From a bacterium (Candidatus Blackallbacteria) CG13_big_fil_rev_8_21_14_2_50_49_14 (lineage in GTDB: Bacteria; Cyanobacteriota; Sericytochromatia; UBA7694), in assembly GCA_002783405.1 (NCBI GenBank), contig PFGG01000065.1:124001-188000 (forward strand): a stretch of DNA of 64,000 nucleotides, read 5' to 3'. Shown one piece after another: positions 53,362 to 62,756 of the stretch (positions are counted from its first letter, which is position 1; each line of letters opens with the position of its first letter). The position numbers and the translations under genes are program-made. The notes beneath the pieces were generated by a model, which was not told the DNA's origin, made no database searches, and worked only from the letters and a program-made list of their open reading frames with translations.

Positions 53362-54615
53362 TTAAAGTGCGAGTAGCTCTTGATTTTCGAGTGCGCTGTC
53401 TTCGGGTAAAACAAAGTGCTCGTGAATCACCTGCATCGCTTTTTTAACCTGATCGCGTTGCACCACACACGAAATTTTGATTTCGGAGGTACTGATCATC
53501 TGAATATTAATTTCAGCCTTTGAAAGGGCTTCAAACATTTCAGCGGCAATGCCAGGGGTTCCAATCATGCCCACGCCCACAATCGAAACCTTGGCCACAT
53601 CGCCATCAGAGACCACATCCTTGGCTCCCAATTGATCTGCTACGGCTTGGGTAATCGCAATGGCCTGGGTCAAATCATCTTCATGCACCGTAAAAGCAAT
53701 ATCATTGGTAAGGTTCTCTTGCACAGATTGAATAATCATATCGACGCTGATTCCTTTTTCAGCCAAAGCCCCAAAGAGTTGCGCTGCAACCCCTGGACGG
53801 TCAGGCACATGGCGAATCGCGACTTTGGCTTGGCGGGCATCTGCAGTAACACCCGTCACCGGGCGATGAATTTCCAGATCCTTCATGGGTTTGACATAGG
53901 TCCCTTCATTGGTATTGAAACTCGAGCGAACATGCACCATCGTGCCATATTTCTTGGCGCACTCTACCGAGCGCGGATGCAAAACTTTCGCGCCCAATTG
54001 AGCGAGTTCCAGCATTTCTTCATAGGAGATTTCCTGAAGTTTTTGCGCTTCAGACACAATATTGGGATCGGTGGTATAGACCCCATCGACATCGGTATAA
54101 ATTTCACAGACAGGGGCATCGAGCGCACCGGCCAAGGCTACGGCAGTGGTATCTGAGCCTCCTCGCCCCAGGGTGGTAATCTGGTGATCGGGAGTCACCC
54201 CTTGAAAGCCTGCAACAACCACAATAAAGTCTTCGGCCAAAAGCTTACGAATCGCCTCTGTGTCGATATTGATAATTTTTGCTTTGTTGTGGCGATTTTC
54301 GGTAATAATCCCAGCCTGCGCACCCGTCATGGAAACAGCCTTAAAACCCAATTCATGCAGGGCCATACACAGCAAAGCAATGGTGACTTGTTCTCCTGTC
54401 GCTAAAAGCATGTCCATTTCACGGGCATGGGGTTGGCTGGAAATTTCACGGGCCATTCCGACCAGACGATCGGTGGTCTTTCCCATGGCAGAAACAACAA
54501 CAACCAAGCCCTCAGAATTTTTTTCTTTACTTGCCGCGACTTTACGGGCTACATTTTGAATACGTTCTACATCGGCGACAGAGGAGCCGCCAAACTTTTG
54601 TACGAGAATACTCAT
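53362..54615 (-). CDS. lysC: Aspartate kinase
   Basis: First step of lysine, threonine and methionine synthesis (aspartate to aspartyl phosphate). From ATG 54615 it has 417 residues: KFGGSSVADVERIQ, FQGVTPDHQITTLGRGGSDT and VCEIYTDVDGVYTTDP are the catalytic blocks, followed by two ACT domains (about 265-400). This two-ACT length is the common bacterial type, shorter than the four-ACT form of many cyanobacteria. It follows thrB on the same strand (45 nt), fitting one threonine-branch unit. Confidence 0.95.
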   Translation of the reverse strand: MSILVQKFGGSSVADVERIQNVARKVAASKEKNSEGLVVVVSAMGKTTDRLVGMAREISSQPHAREMDMLLATGEQVTIALLCMALHELGFKAVSMTGAQAGIITENRHNKAKIINIDTEAIRKLLAEDFIVVVAGFQGVTPDHQITTLGRGGSDTTAVALAGALDAPVCEIYTDVDGVYTTDPNIVSEAQKLQEISYEEMLELAQLGAKVLHPRSVECAKKYGTMVHVRSSFNTNEGTYVKPMKDLEIHRPVTGVTADARQAKVAIRHVPDRPGVAAQLFGALAEKGISVDMIIQSVQENLTNDIAFTVHEDDLTQAIAITQAVADQLGAKDVVSDGDVAKVSIVGVGMIGTPGIAAEMFEALSKAEINIQMISTSEIKISCVVQRDQVKKAMQVIHEHFVLPEDSALENQELLAL

Positions 54616-54660
54616 CAATCTTGCTCTCTTATTGCGTACTGAAGTTGCTGCTTTGCCTAT

Positions 54661-55575
54661 TCAGTATAGTACCAGAGCGCCCTCTGCATCTATAGCTGCA
54701 ATCACATAGTCGCAGGAAATTCCCAATTGGTTCCATTGGGCCTGCATGACCTTGGCAATTTCTTCCGAGTTTTGCCGGGTCAACGCCAATAAGCTGGGGC
54801 CCGCCCCACTCAAAACAACCCCCAAGGCCCCGGCCTCACGCCCGGCCTGCATCACTTCCGGCATACCTGGCACCAGAACCTGACGATAGGGCTGATGCAA
54901 ACAATCATTCAAGCCCAGAGCAATCAGCTGATCATTGTTTTGCGCAAATCCAGCGACCAAAGCAGCTAAAAAACTGGTATTGCGAATACAATCTGCTTTG
55001 GAGAATGAATCGGGAACCACCGCACGCGCTTTCTGGGTTTCAAGTTCAAACGCAGGGTAAAGCACAACCCAGTCCAAATTTTTAGGGATGTCTAAAGGGG
55101 CGCTGAAATAATTTTGAGGGGTTTGAATATTCAGGATACAGCCCCCTAAAAGGGCCGGAGCCACATTGTCTGGATGGCCTTCCCAGGCAATGGCCTGCTC
55201 TAAAATTTCATGGCGGGAAAAAGGAGATCCGGCCCAGGCATTCGCAGCTAAAAGCCCGGCAATCACAGCTGTTGAGCTGCTGCCCAAACCTCTGGCCGGT
55301 GGAATCTGAACCTGGAGTTCTAATTGAAACAGAGGAATAGCTAAACCCAAACGCTGGAAAACAGAGGCAAAAGCCTGATAGACCCTATTCTCATGATTCA
55401 GCGGAAAGCCCAATTGATCGGCAAAGGGCCCAGAAGCAAAGATCTCAAGCGCAGACTGGGGCTTGAAAATAAAGGTATTATAAAGTTTGAGTGCTGCACC
55501 CAGCAAATCATAGCCGGCTCCCAAATTCGCAGTCGTGGCGGGAACCCGAATCTCAAGTTCAGGAAAGGGATTCAC
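54661..55575 (-). CDS. thrB: Homoserine kinase
   Basis: GHMP kinase phosphorylating homoserine in threonine synthesis. It has 304 residues starting at GTG 55575, with a GTGA overlap with the upstream lipoprotein gene. ATP loop PPARGLGSSSTAVIAGLLAA is typical, as are VPATTANLGAGYDLLGAALK and GVVLSGAGPSLLAL. It sits between an LPP20 lipoprotein gene and lysC, so amino-acid and envelope genes share one transcript. Confidence 0.94.
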   Translation of the reverse strand: MNPFPELEIRVPATTANLGAGYDLLGAALKLYNTFIFKPQSALEIFASGPFADQLGFPLNHENRVYQAFASVFQRLGLAIPLFQLELQVQIPPARGLGSSSTAVIAGLLAANAWAGSPFSRHEILEQAIAWEGHPDNVAPALLGGCILNIQTPQNYFSAPLDIPKNLDWVVLYPAFELETQKARAVVPDSFSKADCIRNTSFLAALVAGFAQNNDQLIALGLNDCLHQPYRQVLVPGMPEVMQAGREAGALGVVLSGAGPSLLALTRQNSEEIAKVMQAQWNQLGISCDYVIAAIDAEGALVLY

Positions 55576-56048
55576 GCGTGTAACTTGCCGTTTTCTCCCA
55601 CTTTAATCTGCACACCAAAGACAGCATGAATAATTTCAGGAACACGATGTGCGGGCAGGTAGAGCTGAATAAAGTAAACGCGGCGCTGGTCGTCATAATA
55701 GCGTTGACGCGCCACAATATTGCCCAACTGACGCACAATTTTTCCTGCAGCCTCTTCTTCAGAAACTGTTTCTTTTTGCGTCGCCATGTATTCAACATAG
55801 GCCTTGGCCAATTCACGCGCAAGCAATTTGCGAGCTTCCTTCAGGGCATTTTCTTCTGCCAGTTGCGCTTCATCATTGGAGTTTGTGCTGTAATCAGAGA
55901 CACCGTGTCCAGTGACACTCATTCCTGAGCTATCCCAAACAGGGACAGCAGCCCAATCAGGGCGTTCAATAACCCCCCGCTGAACAGCACAGGCATTTAA
56001 AAGCAGAAGTGTTCCCAAAATAAGCACGGAACGGACAAGGATAGGCAT
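55572..56048 (-). CDS. LPP20-family lipoprotein
   Basis: Protein of 158 residues with lipobox LNAC (Cys about residue 20). The mature part has MSVTGHGVSDYSTNSNDEAQ then a long helix (ALKEARKLLARELAKAYVEY), the LPP20 pattern also seen in the secreted protein at 5965. It is probably an outer-membrane or surface lipoprotein of unknown function. The stop overlaps the thrB start. Confidence 0.82.
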   Translation of the reverse strand: MPILVRSVLILGTLLLLNACAVQRGVIERPDWAAVPVWDSSGMSVTGHGVSDYSTNSNDEAQLAEENALKEARKLLARELAKAYVEYMATQKETVSEEEAAGKIVRQLGNIVARQRYYDDQRRVYFIQLYLPAHRVPEIIHAVFGVQIKVGENGKLHA

Positions 56049-56212
56049 GGTTTATTCCTCGCTAATGACGGTTGCCGGCCAATTCAACCGGTCTGTCTAT
56101 TATACCGCATCCAGTAATGAATGCTCAGACGCCTCGCAGAAGCGTTAAGCTCCCAAAAGCCCAATTGGCTCAATAGGGCCCTCAAAGCCTGATAAAAAGC
56201 TTTGGTAAGCGA

Positions 56213-56247
56213 CAAGAAAAACAGCCTGGAGAAATTTCTCCAGGCTG
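56213..56247 (-). terminator. Intrinsic terminator after the propeller lipoprotein
   Basis: A 26-base perfect palindrome (56222-56247; arms CAGCCTGGAGAAA and TTTCTCCAGGCTG) is followed on the minus strand by TTTTTCTTG. Confidence 0.88.
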
Positions 56248-56266
56248 ACCTTCGATAAAATAAAAT

Positions 56267-58561
56267 CTACGTTCCTGTTTTCAGTGAGTGGTAAATCTCT
56301 GAATTCACAGGATCGGTTGCATTATTACTCCAAATCACGCTGATCTTACCGCGACTGTCAATTAGTACCAATGGTTTTTCTGTTGGAATCTTATTTTCAG
56401 ACGCAGGTAAATCATCAAAGCCTTGGAAAGGCGTGGCTTGAGTCACAGGAGCAGGCGTAGGCGCAGGCGTACCTGTGGGTTCGGGCGTGGGAGAAGGAAA
56501 GGCTGAAGGGGTTGCCGTAGCTGAAGGAACAGTAATCGCACTTGAACCCGGTGTTCTTTCCCAACCTTCATTGGTTCTGCGTCTGAAGCGCAAAATGGGC
56601 GTGCCATTGCTCAGTGCAGAAGTCCAAACCACATTCACATTGCCAATATTATCAAGATAAACAGAAGCATTGCTCAAGACCGGTACGGTAATATTGCCAA
56701 TTTCGTGAACAGCCTCTGATCGCGACCAACTGTTATTGGAACGATAGAGATACTGAATCGTAGACTCACTCCTGCGCACAAGATGCAAACGGTTCAGGAG
56801 GTCAACGCGCGCATCCAGACTGCGAGGAAGCTTTCCTGTGGCATCCTGGGTAAAAGGAACCTCTTCAATCGGCAGGAATTGCTTGCCATCCCAACTGATA
56901 TATTGCACACGGGCCGTATCTTCAATCTCCCAAACCACGTGCATAATCCCATTGGTGCCAATATTGATGCGCGGCCGGTAAGATTGGGTATTTTGATTGG
57001 AAAGTTGAATCGGAGCCTGCCACTTGCCATCTTGTAATTGGCTTAAATAAACAGTTTTCACACTGTTTTCAAGTTGACTCCAAACAGCGTAAACCTGCCC
57101 ATTGATCGGATTTACCGCAATATCAGGGAAATCAGCTTCAACTTCGGTTGTCGGCGAATTCACAGAGATGATCAAAGGCTTGCTCCAATTCACGCCATCG
57201 AAATGACTGTAAACAATGCGGCGACCTTTGAAGTCTTTGTTGTCGCTATTTGACGACCAAAGAACATGGGGAGACCGATCTACCCCTACAGCAACAGCGG
57301 GATTGCGAGCCCCTCTGAATTTATCATCGCCTGAAATTGAGACAAAACCTGAAGGCTGAGTAGATACATTGCGGTTGTCAGTCGACCAAGTTTTGCCATT
57401 GTAGCGGCTATAAAAAATCATGCCGCTTTCTTTTTCCTCTTGAAAGCCATCCTGGCGCCAGACCATATGAATATTGTCAGAGCCATCAACTTCTGCATCG
57501 GGTTGATCAGAAGAGCCAATATTTCCAGAGGCATTGATCGGTGTTGCAGACCAGGTCACCTTGGATACACCAAAGGAAATTGAAGCTTGGGTATTGCTGC
57601 TGACGACAACTGTTTTTGCTGCACTCAGCTCATTGGTGCTTGCGATAGAGTCACCCTGAACTTGGTAGCCAGAAGCGATGACCCGAGTGGTCCAACTTCC
57701 CGCAGGAATATTGTCAATTCTAAAACTCACAGTTGTCGGAGCCAAAGCACCACTTGTTGTCTGAGGAGGAGCGACCACAATCACAGGCGAAGAAACGGGA
57801 TCATTACACAAGACCACAGCGGCATCACCGGGCATCAGCCCACTGATCGAGCCACTGATATTTCCGGGCTTTAAAACCGGATTGACGGGAACAATCGAGG
57901 GAACAACGCCTTTACCTGTCACCAACGCAGCAGAAAAAGCTGCGGCGTTCACAAGTGCAGGATTGGCTGCACTTTTGCCTTCGAGAACCAGTGCTTTTAG
58001 CTTTTCAGAATCCACGGCGGCTGCGGCAACCTTGTCTTGAGCACTTACCTGCTCAATAATGGTGGCAATCATTGTGGTCAATAAATTGACATCCACATCA
58101 GGCGTAACCTCAGAAGATTCAACCGTAAAAACCCCTTTTACCAGAGCACCAGGAACTTCATCCAAATCATCCATCCCTTGTACTTTTAAGAGATAGTTTC
58201 TTCCCAAAGGCACTTTGATCGTTGCCGTCATACCGCCTTGGCTGATCGGAATAATTTTTTCAGCTTTAAAATCCGTGCTGACAGAAGTAATCGTCACTTT
58301 AATGCGATTGATGCGTCCCTCTTCAATGGATTGCGTGGAAAAGCCATGATAAGCAGCCAAAGCAGGGTAGCTTTTGGCCATCGGCAAATCGATATGCAGG
58401 CGAATGGATCCAGCCGTTTCAGTGTTCAACTGCAGGACACTCTGATTCAAAGTGGCTTGATGGTTTCCTGTCGTTGGCAAAGTCTGACAACTCAGCACAC
58501 TGGCCAAAGACACAGAAACAGCAATCAGAAGACCTGTGATTTGATTTCTTTTGTTTTTCAC
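56267..58561 (-). CDS. Large lipoprotein with sialidase-like beta-propeller repeats
   Basis: Protein of 764 residues with lipobox VLSC (Cys about residue 25). Residues 50-340 contain beta-sandwich segments, one with IDNIPAGSWTTRVIASGYQV. Residues 345-670 form propeller-like repeats (PDAEVDGSDNIHMVWRQDGF, NPAVAVGVDRSPHVLWSS, FPDIAVNPINGQVYAVWSQ, RPRINIGTNGIMHVVWEIED), each with an Asn/Asp-rich turn and a VW core. A Pro/Thr linker (PSPTPEPTGTPAPTPAPV) and a last repeat (IDSRGKISVIWSNNATDP) end it. It is probably a surface binding protein; no sialidase catalytic residues are claimed. It follows the Ig-like lipoprotein by 8 nt. Confidence 0.8.
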   Translation of the reverse strand: MKNKRNQITGLLIAVSVSLASVLSCQTLPTTGNHQATLNQSVLQLNTETAGSIRLHIDLPMAKSYPALAAYHGFSTQSIEEGRINRIKVTITSVSTDFKAEKIIPISQGGMTATIKVPLGRNYLLKVQGMDDLDEVPGALVKGVFTVESSEVTPDVDVNLLTTMIATIIEQVSAQDKVAAAAVDSEKLKALVLEGKSAANPALVNAAAFSAALVTGKGVVPSIVPVNPVLKPGNISGSISGLMPGDAAVVLCNDPVSSPVIVVAPPQTTSGALAPTTVSFRIDNIPAGSWTTRVIASGYQVQGDSIASTNELSAAKTVVVSSNTQASISFGVSKVTWSATPINASGNIGSSDQPDAEVDGSDNIHMVWRQDGFQEEKESGMIFYSRYNGKTWSTDNRNVSTQPSGFVSISGDDKFRGARNPAVAVGVDRSPHVLWSSNSDNKDFKGRRIVYSHFDGVNWSKPLIISVNSPTTEVEADFPDIAVNPINGQVYAVWSQLENSVKTVYLSQLQDGKWQAPIQLSNQNTQSYRPRINIGTNGIMHVVWEIEDTARVQYISWDGKQFLPIEEVPFTQDATGKLPRSLDARVDLLNRLHLVRRSESTIQYLYRSNNSWSRSEAVHEIGNITVPVLSNASVYLDNIGNVNVVWTSALSNGTPILRFRRRTNEGWERTPGSSAITVPSATATPSAFPSPTPEPTGTPAPTPAPVTQATPFQGFDDLPASENKIPTEKPLVLIDSRGKISVIWSNNATDPVNSEIYHSLKTGT

Positions 58562-58569
58562 AGTCGAAA

Positions 58570-59340
58570 CTACTCCGTAAACTTGATATGGGCCCGGATG
58601 GTTCCTTCCTGGACCTGAATCTGAATAATATTACTGGTGACATTGCCTGCACTGGCGATCAGGTTGGTGGTGCCTGTCGCAACAGCTTCAACCACACCGG
58701 TGCTGTTGACCTTGGCAATCGATTCATCACTGGAAGACCAGCTAAAGGTTAGATTTGAAATATCCTGCCCCTCTGAATCTTTGCCTGCAGCAACAAACTG
58801 ACGCTGTTCTTGAAGTCGGCTGAACTTAAACAGCGTGGGTTGGGTGGCTTCATTCTCAGGACGAATAATGATCGTCCGCAATTTGGCCAGTTCGGGGGAA
58901 GCTGCAGCAGTATCCCCCAGAATCGTAGTGGCAGAAGTATCCGTGGCGGGGGTCGTGGCAGCTCCACTGGTGACAGAAGCAGGAGAAACCGTTACCAGCG
59001 CCAAAGATTCACGTCCCAGGCTTTCTGCTTTGATCTGAGCATTTCCAGGTTTAAGTGCTGTAATCATCCCATTGTTGTCAATGGTTAAAATTTCAGGACT
59101 TAAACTGCTCCATTGGGTAGGGAGATCACGCTTAATATCTCCATTCTGATTGAGGAGAGCAGAAACCTTAACCGTTTTGCCGACCTCCACAGTCAGATTA
59201 CCAGGCTCAATAACAAGTCCTGTCGCGCTGGCTGGCGCATCCGTTGTCGGTGATGGCGTAATGATTGGATTATCATTGTTACTGCAAGCGGTAACCACAA
59301 GCAGGGACAGGATCAGGGTAGAAAAAATTTTGCTGGACAA
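58570..59340 (-). CDS. Lipoprotein with bacterial Ig-like (BIG_2) domains
   Basis: Protein of 256 residues from TTG 59340 (AGGAGG 10 nt before), which gives a standard lipoprotein signal with lipobox VTAC. Two BIG_2 domains: GLVIEPGNLTVEVGKTVKVS to GNAQIKAES, and IIIRPENEATQPTLFKFS to TNLIASAGNV. An ATG further upstream (59376) is less likely because its extra residues would precede the signal. Probably a surface adhesin or anchor; the propeller lipoprotein follows in the same operon. Confidence 0.78.
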   Translation of the reverse strand: MSSKIFSTLILSLLVVTACSNNDNPIITPSPTTDAPASATGLVIEPGNLTVEVGKTVKVSALLNQNGDIKRDLPTQWSSLSPEILTIDNNGMITALKPGNAQIKAESLGRESLALVTVSPASVTSGAATTPATDTSATTILGDTAAASPELAKLRTIIIRPENEATQPTLFKFSRLQEQRQFVAAGKDSEGQDISNLTFSWSSSDESIAKVNSTGVVEAVATGTTNLIASAGNVTSNIIQIQVQEGTIRAHIKFTE

Positions 59341-59427
59341 ACGACCCACTCCTCCTAGAAGATGTACAGTAAGCATCGGCGTGCCGGGGTTACGGCTTAA
59401 CGAGAATGCCGGAATATTTCAGACTTA

Positions 59428-59436
59428 AGTATAGCA
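59428..59436 (-). promoter_or_regulatory. Extended -10 promoter element for the two lipoprotein genes
   Basis: Minus-strand TGCTATACT, an extended -10 (TGnTATACT). No good -35 is seen. It lies about 90 nt before the TTG at 59340. Confidence 0.45.
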
Positions 59437-59605
59437 TACTGCTTTTTGCCAGATAAACACTCTTAAAAATCAAGTATAAACTCTTTTAGAGGCCGCTTAT
59501 GCTGATGGCTCAAGATTAAGTCAAACAATTAAAATTTAACAAACAAACAAAAATTTAATGAAAAATTAAAAACAAACCCCGCTCATATTAAGAAATCGCC
59601 CTGAT

Positions 59606-61063
59606 TTAAGGCACTCTCAACGCGCGAATCAGAGTTTCTTGTCCGCGAATAATGCTCATTAACAAAACATCCCCGGAAGCATGTTTTTCAAATTGGGCAT
59701 AAAATTCAGCCAGACTTCCGACAGGTTGCCGATCCACTTCGGTCAGAATATCCCCTGGGCGAATCCCCTGTTGAATCGCCTCACTGCCCGGCTCCACCTG
59801 GGTCACCACCAGGCCTTGCAGACTGGCCGGCAGTTGCAGCTTTCGCCGCAGGCGGTCATCCACCACCTGCACTTCCAGGCCCAGTTTTTTCAAGATCTCG
59901 GGGCGAACAGGTTCTAAGGGATTGCTGTTTTCAGCAGTCATTTCCCGCAGTACAGGCTTGAGTTCCAGGGGTTTTCCATCTCGCAAAAGTTTGACCGTAA
60001 CAACCGTTCCTGGCGCGGTCATGGCAATCTGATTGCGAAAGTCCTGCACCTCATGGACAGGCATTTGGTTTAGATGGGTCAAAAGATCATATTTTTTAAA
60101 TCCTGCCTTGGCTGCGGGCGTATCTGGAAAAACATCCATCACCAAAATACCTTGGGTTGTGGCTGAAAGTTTCAGACTTTTAAGCATCAATTCATCAATG
60201 GGTCCAATCATAATGCCCAATTGAGAACGCACTACTCTTCCCTTGGTAATCAAGGAATTTAAAACTTTCTTGGCAAGATTGCTGGGAATGGCAAAACCAA
60301 TCCCCATATACCCCTCATTGCGACTGGCAATGGCCGTATTGATCCCAATCACTTCGCCCCGAATATTGACAAGCGCTCCACCACTGTTGCCAGGATTAAT
60401 CGCGGCATCGGTCTGAATAAAATCCTCAAAGTCGGCAACGCCAATATCTGCACGGCTCTTGGCACTGATAATGCCTGCTGTCACGGTAGACTGAAGCCCA
60501 AACGGACTGCCAATCGCAAGCACCCATTCGCCCACCCGAATTCCGCCTGAATCGCCCAAGGTCGCTGCGACCAGTTGAGAATTGGGTTGAACCTGAATCA
60601 CAGCAAGATCGGTGGGCTGATCATCGCCAATTAAACGCCCTTTCAGCGTTTTTCCACCCGCCAGAACCACATCGATTTCACTGGCATTTTCAATCACATG
60701 GTGATTGGTGAGAATATATCCCTTTTGAGCATCCACCACCACCCCAGAGCCCACATGCTCCTCTTCCTGAGGATGTGAAAAGCCAAAATAATCTTCAAAA
60801 GGTGCTTGGTTCTTAGGCGTATTTTTGCGCATTTTGGGGGTCTTTTGAGTGGCATGTGTTGAGATACTGACCACCGAGGGAATCACGCCCTGTGAGACCG
60901 CTTTAAAATCACGCCCGAGCTCCTGACTGATACGGGAAACTTTCTTGACGGGCCCTTTCAGTTGCCCATTCTGCTTTGAGTCGGGGCAAGCTGAAAGGCT
61001 CAGAAGAGATAAAACAGCAAGCAAAGAAGCTTTCAGTGGGGGGGGAGCATAGATAGAGTTCAT
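59606..61063 (-). CDS. Lipid-anchored HtrA/Deg serine protease
   Basis: Second HtrA of the window, 485 residues from ATG 61063. The signal ends in lipobox LSAC (Cys26), so this copy is a lipoprotein, unlike the one at 7178. Triad: His122 (TNHHVIEN), Asp152 (PTDLAVIQV), Ser227 (GNSGGALVN). Two PDZ domains follow; the second ends in LIRALRVP. An upstream TTG (61123) would put a polar 20-residue extension before the signal. It probably degrades misfolded envelope proteins at the membrane surface. Confidence 0.9.
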   Translation of the reverse strand: MNSIYAPPPLKASLLAVLSLLSLSACPDSKQNGQLKGPVKKVSRISQELGRDFKAVSQGVIPSVVSISTHATQKTPKMRKNTPKNQAPFEDYFGFSHPQEEEHVGSGVVVDAQKGYILTNHHVIENASEIDVVLAGGKTLKGRLIGDDQPTDLAVIQVQPNSQLVAATLGDSGGIRVGEWVLAIGSPFGLQSTVTAGIISAKSRADIGVADFEDFIQTDAAINPGNSGGALVNIRGEVIGINTAIASRNEGYMGIGFAIPSNLAKKVLNSLITKGRVVRSQLGIMIGPIDELMLKSLKLSATTQGILVMDVFPDTPAAKAGFKKYDLLTHLNQMPVHEVQDFRNQIAMTAPGTVVTVKLLRDGKPLELKPVLREMTAENSNPLEPVRPEILKKLGLEVQVVDDRLRRKLQLPASLQGLVVTQVEPGSEAIQQGIRPGDILTEVDRQPVGSLAEFYAQFEKHASGDVLLMSIIRGQETLIRALRVP

Positions 61064-61208
61064 TGATTTTTGCGCATTTTCCTGTTTTCTTCTTGCGAGA
61101 CGGCTGGAATTCTTGATTCGCAAGGCTTATTATAGCAGTCTGCAGAGAAGAGCCCCAAGTGAATAAATTTTAAACTCGCTTTTGAAAGAAAATAAAGGCA
61201 CCATCAGA

Positions 61209-61238
61209 TTGACAGGCCTATCCTGCCCTCGTTACACT
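61209..61238 (+). promoter_or_regulatory. Sigma-70-type promoter for the small lipoprotein gene
   Basis: Perfect TTGACA, 18 nt spacer, TACACT (four of six matches), 70 nt before the ATG at 61308. Confidence 0.55.
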
Positions 61239-61307
61239 CGGTGAGAAGCTTTCCCCAAAACCTGAAATGCTTTCTCAATTACTACTTTATGAAAAAGGAG
61301 GCACGCC

Positions 61308-61610
61308 ATGAAAATGAAACAACTGGCCCTGGCCTTACTCTTAATCAGTTCGTTGACCGCCTGCAAAGCTGCCGAAGATGCTCAAAAAACCATTGAAGAA
61401 GGCGCAAAACTTACCACGGGTCAAATTGATCGTGCCAAAGTGCTCTCAGATCTCACCCAAATCACAGGCGCCTTGGCAACCTATAGAATGCAAAATGAAA
61501 AATATCCAGATTCTCTCAAAGATTTGAATCTGAGTTTAAATTATCCTCAAGATTTAGAATACGATGCCAAAACAGGCAATGTGAGAAGCAAAACATTCCC
61601 AGACCTTTAG
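61308..61610 (+). CDS. Small lipoprotein with GspG-like C-terminal segment
   Basis: Protein of 100 residues with lipobox LTAC (Cys about residue 19). After a short helix, the sequence DLTQITGALATYRMQNEKYP then DSLKDLNLSL resembles the C-terminal core of GspG-type pseudopilins, but the hydrophobic pilin N-terminus is replaced by a lipoprotein signal. It is small enough that the likeness could be chance. The alpha/beta hydrolase gene follows by 10 nt. Confidence 0.7.
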   Translation: MKMKQLALALLLISSLTACKAAEDAQKTIEEGAKLTTGQIDRAKVLSDLTQITGALATYRMQNEKYPDSLKDLNLSLNYPQDLEYDAKTGNVRSKTFPDL

Positions 61611-61620
61611 GTTTAAACTT

Positions 61621-62637
61621 ATGAAACGTGGTTTTTTGACTTTTTTAAGTGCCTTGGTTGTGATGGCGGCAGGGCCCTTCTTGCTTTTTGCCGCCACCTA
61701 TCTTCTGACCTGGCGCAGCTATCCGGTGAAGGCAACGGTTGAAACAGACAGCAATTTGCCGCGCGTGGTTTTAAAGCAAATGACCTTACACGCCGAAACG
61801 TTTGGTCCCCCACAGGCCCCCGTGCTGGTTGTTTTGCACGATGGGCCTGGTGCAGATTATCGCTCTCTCTTGCCCTTAAAAAGCCTCTCGGATCAATTTC
61901 GCGTTGTCTTTTATGATCAGCGGGGCAGTGGTCTTTCTGCACGGGTACCTGAAAACAAACTCTCTGTTCAGCAAGCCCTTGAAGAGCTTGAAGCCCTGGT
62001 GGATCATATCTCTCCAGACCAGGCGGTCAGTTTCTTCGGGCACGGCTGGGGAGGCATGCTCGCCACAGCCTATGCAGGAAGACACCCTCAACGCACAGCC
62101 AGCTTGATTTTGGCCGAACCAGGGTTTCTAAATACCGAAATGGCCCACAAAATCTTGCCTGAACTTTCACGCACTTCTGCAGGTTTTATTTTCAATACCA
62201 CGCTTTCCTGGATCAAATCATTGCATATTCAGGAACCCGATCGCGAAGCCGCAGCCGACTTTGTTTACAGCCAGATCCGTGTACAACCCCGTTACCATTG
62301 TCCCCAAAAACTTCCCACCGCTGAAAGCTATTGGAGAGGGGGATTCAAAGCCTGGAAAACGATCACCCAATCCACCTTTACAAAACAAGGACAAATCGCG
62401 ATTGATTTTATCAAAGACCCGAAAAGCTTTCAAAAACCCGTTCTGTTTCTGATCAGCGAATGCAATACCCTGACTGGAAAAACCTTTCAGAACCATCAAA
62501 TGCGCCTGTTTCAACAGGTTAAAAAAGCAGAAATCAAGCACAGCGGCCACGAATTTCTGCTCGACAACCCTCAAGCAACCCTGGCTCAAGTGCGTTCTTT
62601 TCTGAATCCTTCTGAGCAAAAACCTGAATTGAAATAA
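61621..62637 (+). CDS. Alpha/beta-hydrolase-fold protein with substituted catalytic residues
   Basis: Protein of 338 residues with one N-terminal membrane helix (about 8-30). The fold is proline-iminopeptidase-like: HDGPGADYRSLLPL, VVFYDQRGSGLS, and a strand-turn-helix at FFGHGWGGMLATAY. The nucleophile Ser of GHSWGG is Gly142 here (codon GGC, one base from AGC). The acid is probably Asn282 (ISECNTLTG) instead of Asp. His310 (KHSGHEFLL) is kept. It is probably inactive or has a changed role, tethered to the membrane. Confidence 0.8.
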   Translation: MKRGFLTFLSALVVMAAGPFLLFAATYLLTWRSYPVKATVETDSNLPRVVLKQMTLHAETFGPPQAPVLVVLHDGPGADYRSLLPLKSLSDQFRVVFYDQRGSGLSARVPENKLSVQQALEELEALVDHISPDQAVSFFGHGWGGMLATAYAGRHPQRTASLILAEPGFLNTEMAHKILPELSRTSAGFIFNTTLSWIKSLHIQEPDREAAADFVYSQIRVQPRYHCPQKLPTAESYWRGGFKAWKTITQSTFTKQGQIAIDFIKDPKSFQKPVLFLISECNTLTGKTFQNHQMRLFQQVKKAEIKHSGHEFLLDNPQATLAQVRSFLNPSEQKPELK

Positions 62638-62756
62638 AAGCTTCACGCTCTTTTTTTGCACTTTCAGCGCTTGTGTGACAATATCTCTTGATTTTTTCAA
62701 GGGCAATCAGGTTTAATCAAATCAGAAAAGAGTGTCTGATTTGGGGGAAAAGAAAC

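Noticed and set aside
56267-58561. Active sialidase call for the propeller lipoprotein
   Set aside because: Repeats look propeller-like, but the catalytic Arg triad, Tyr and Glu of sialidases cannot be identified, so only a structural description is given.
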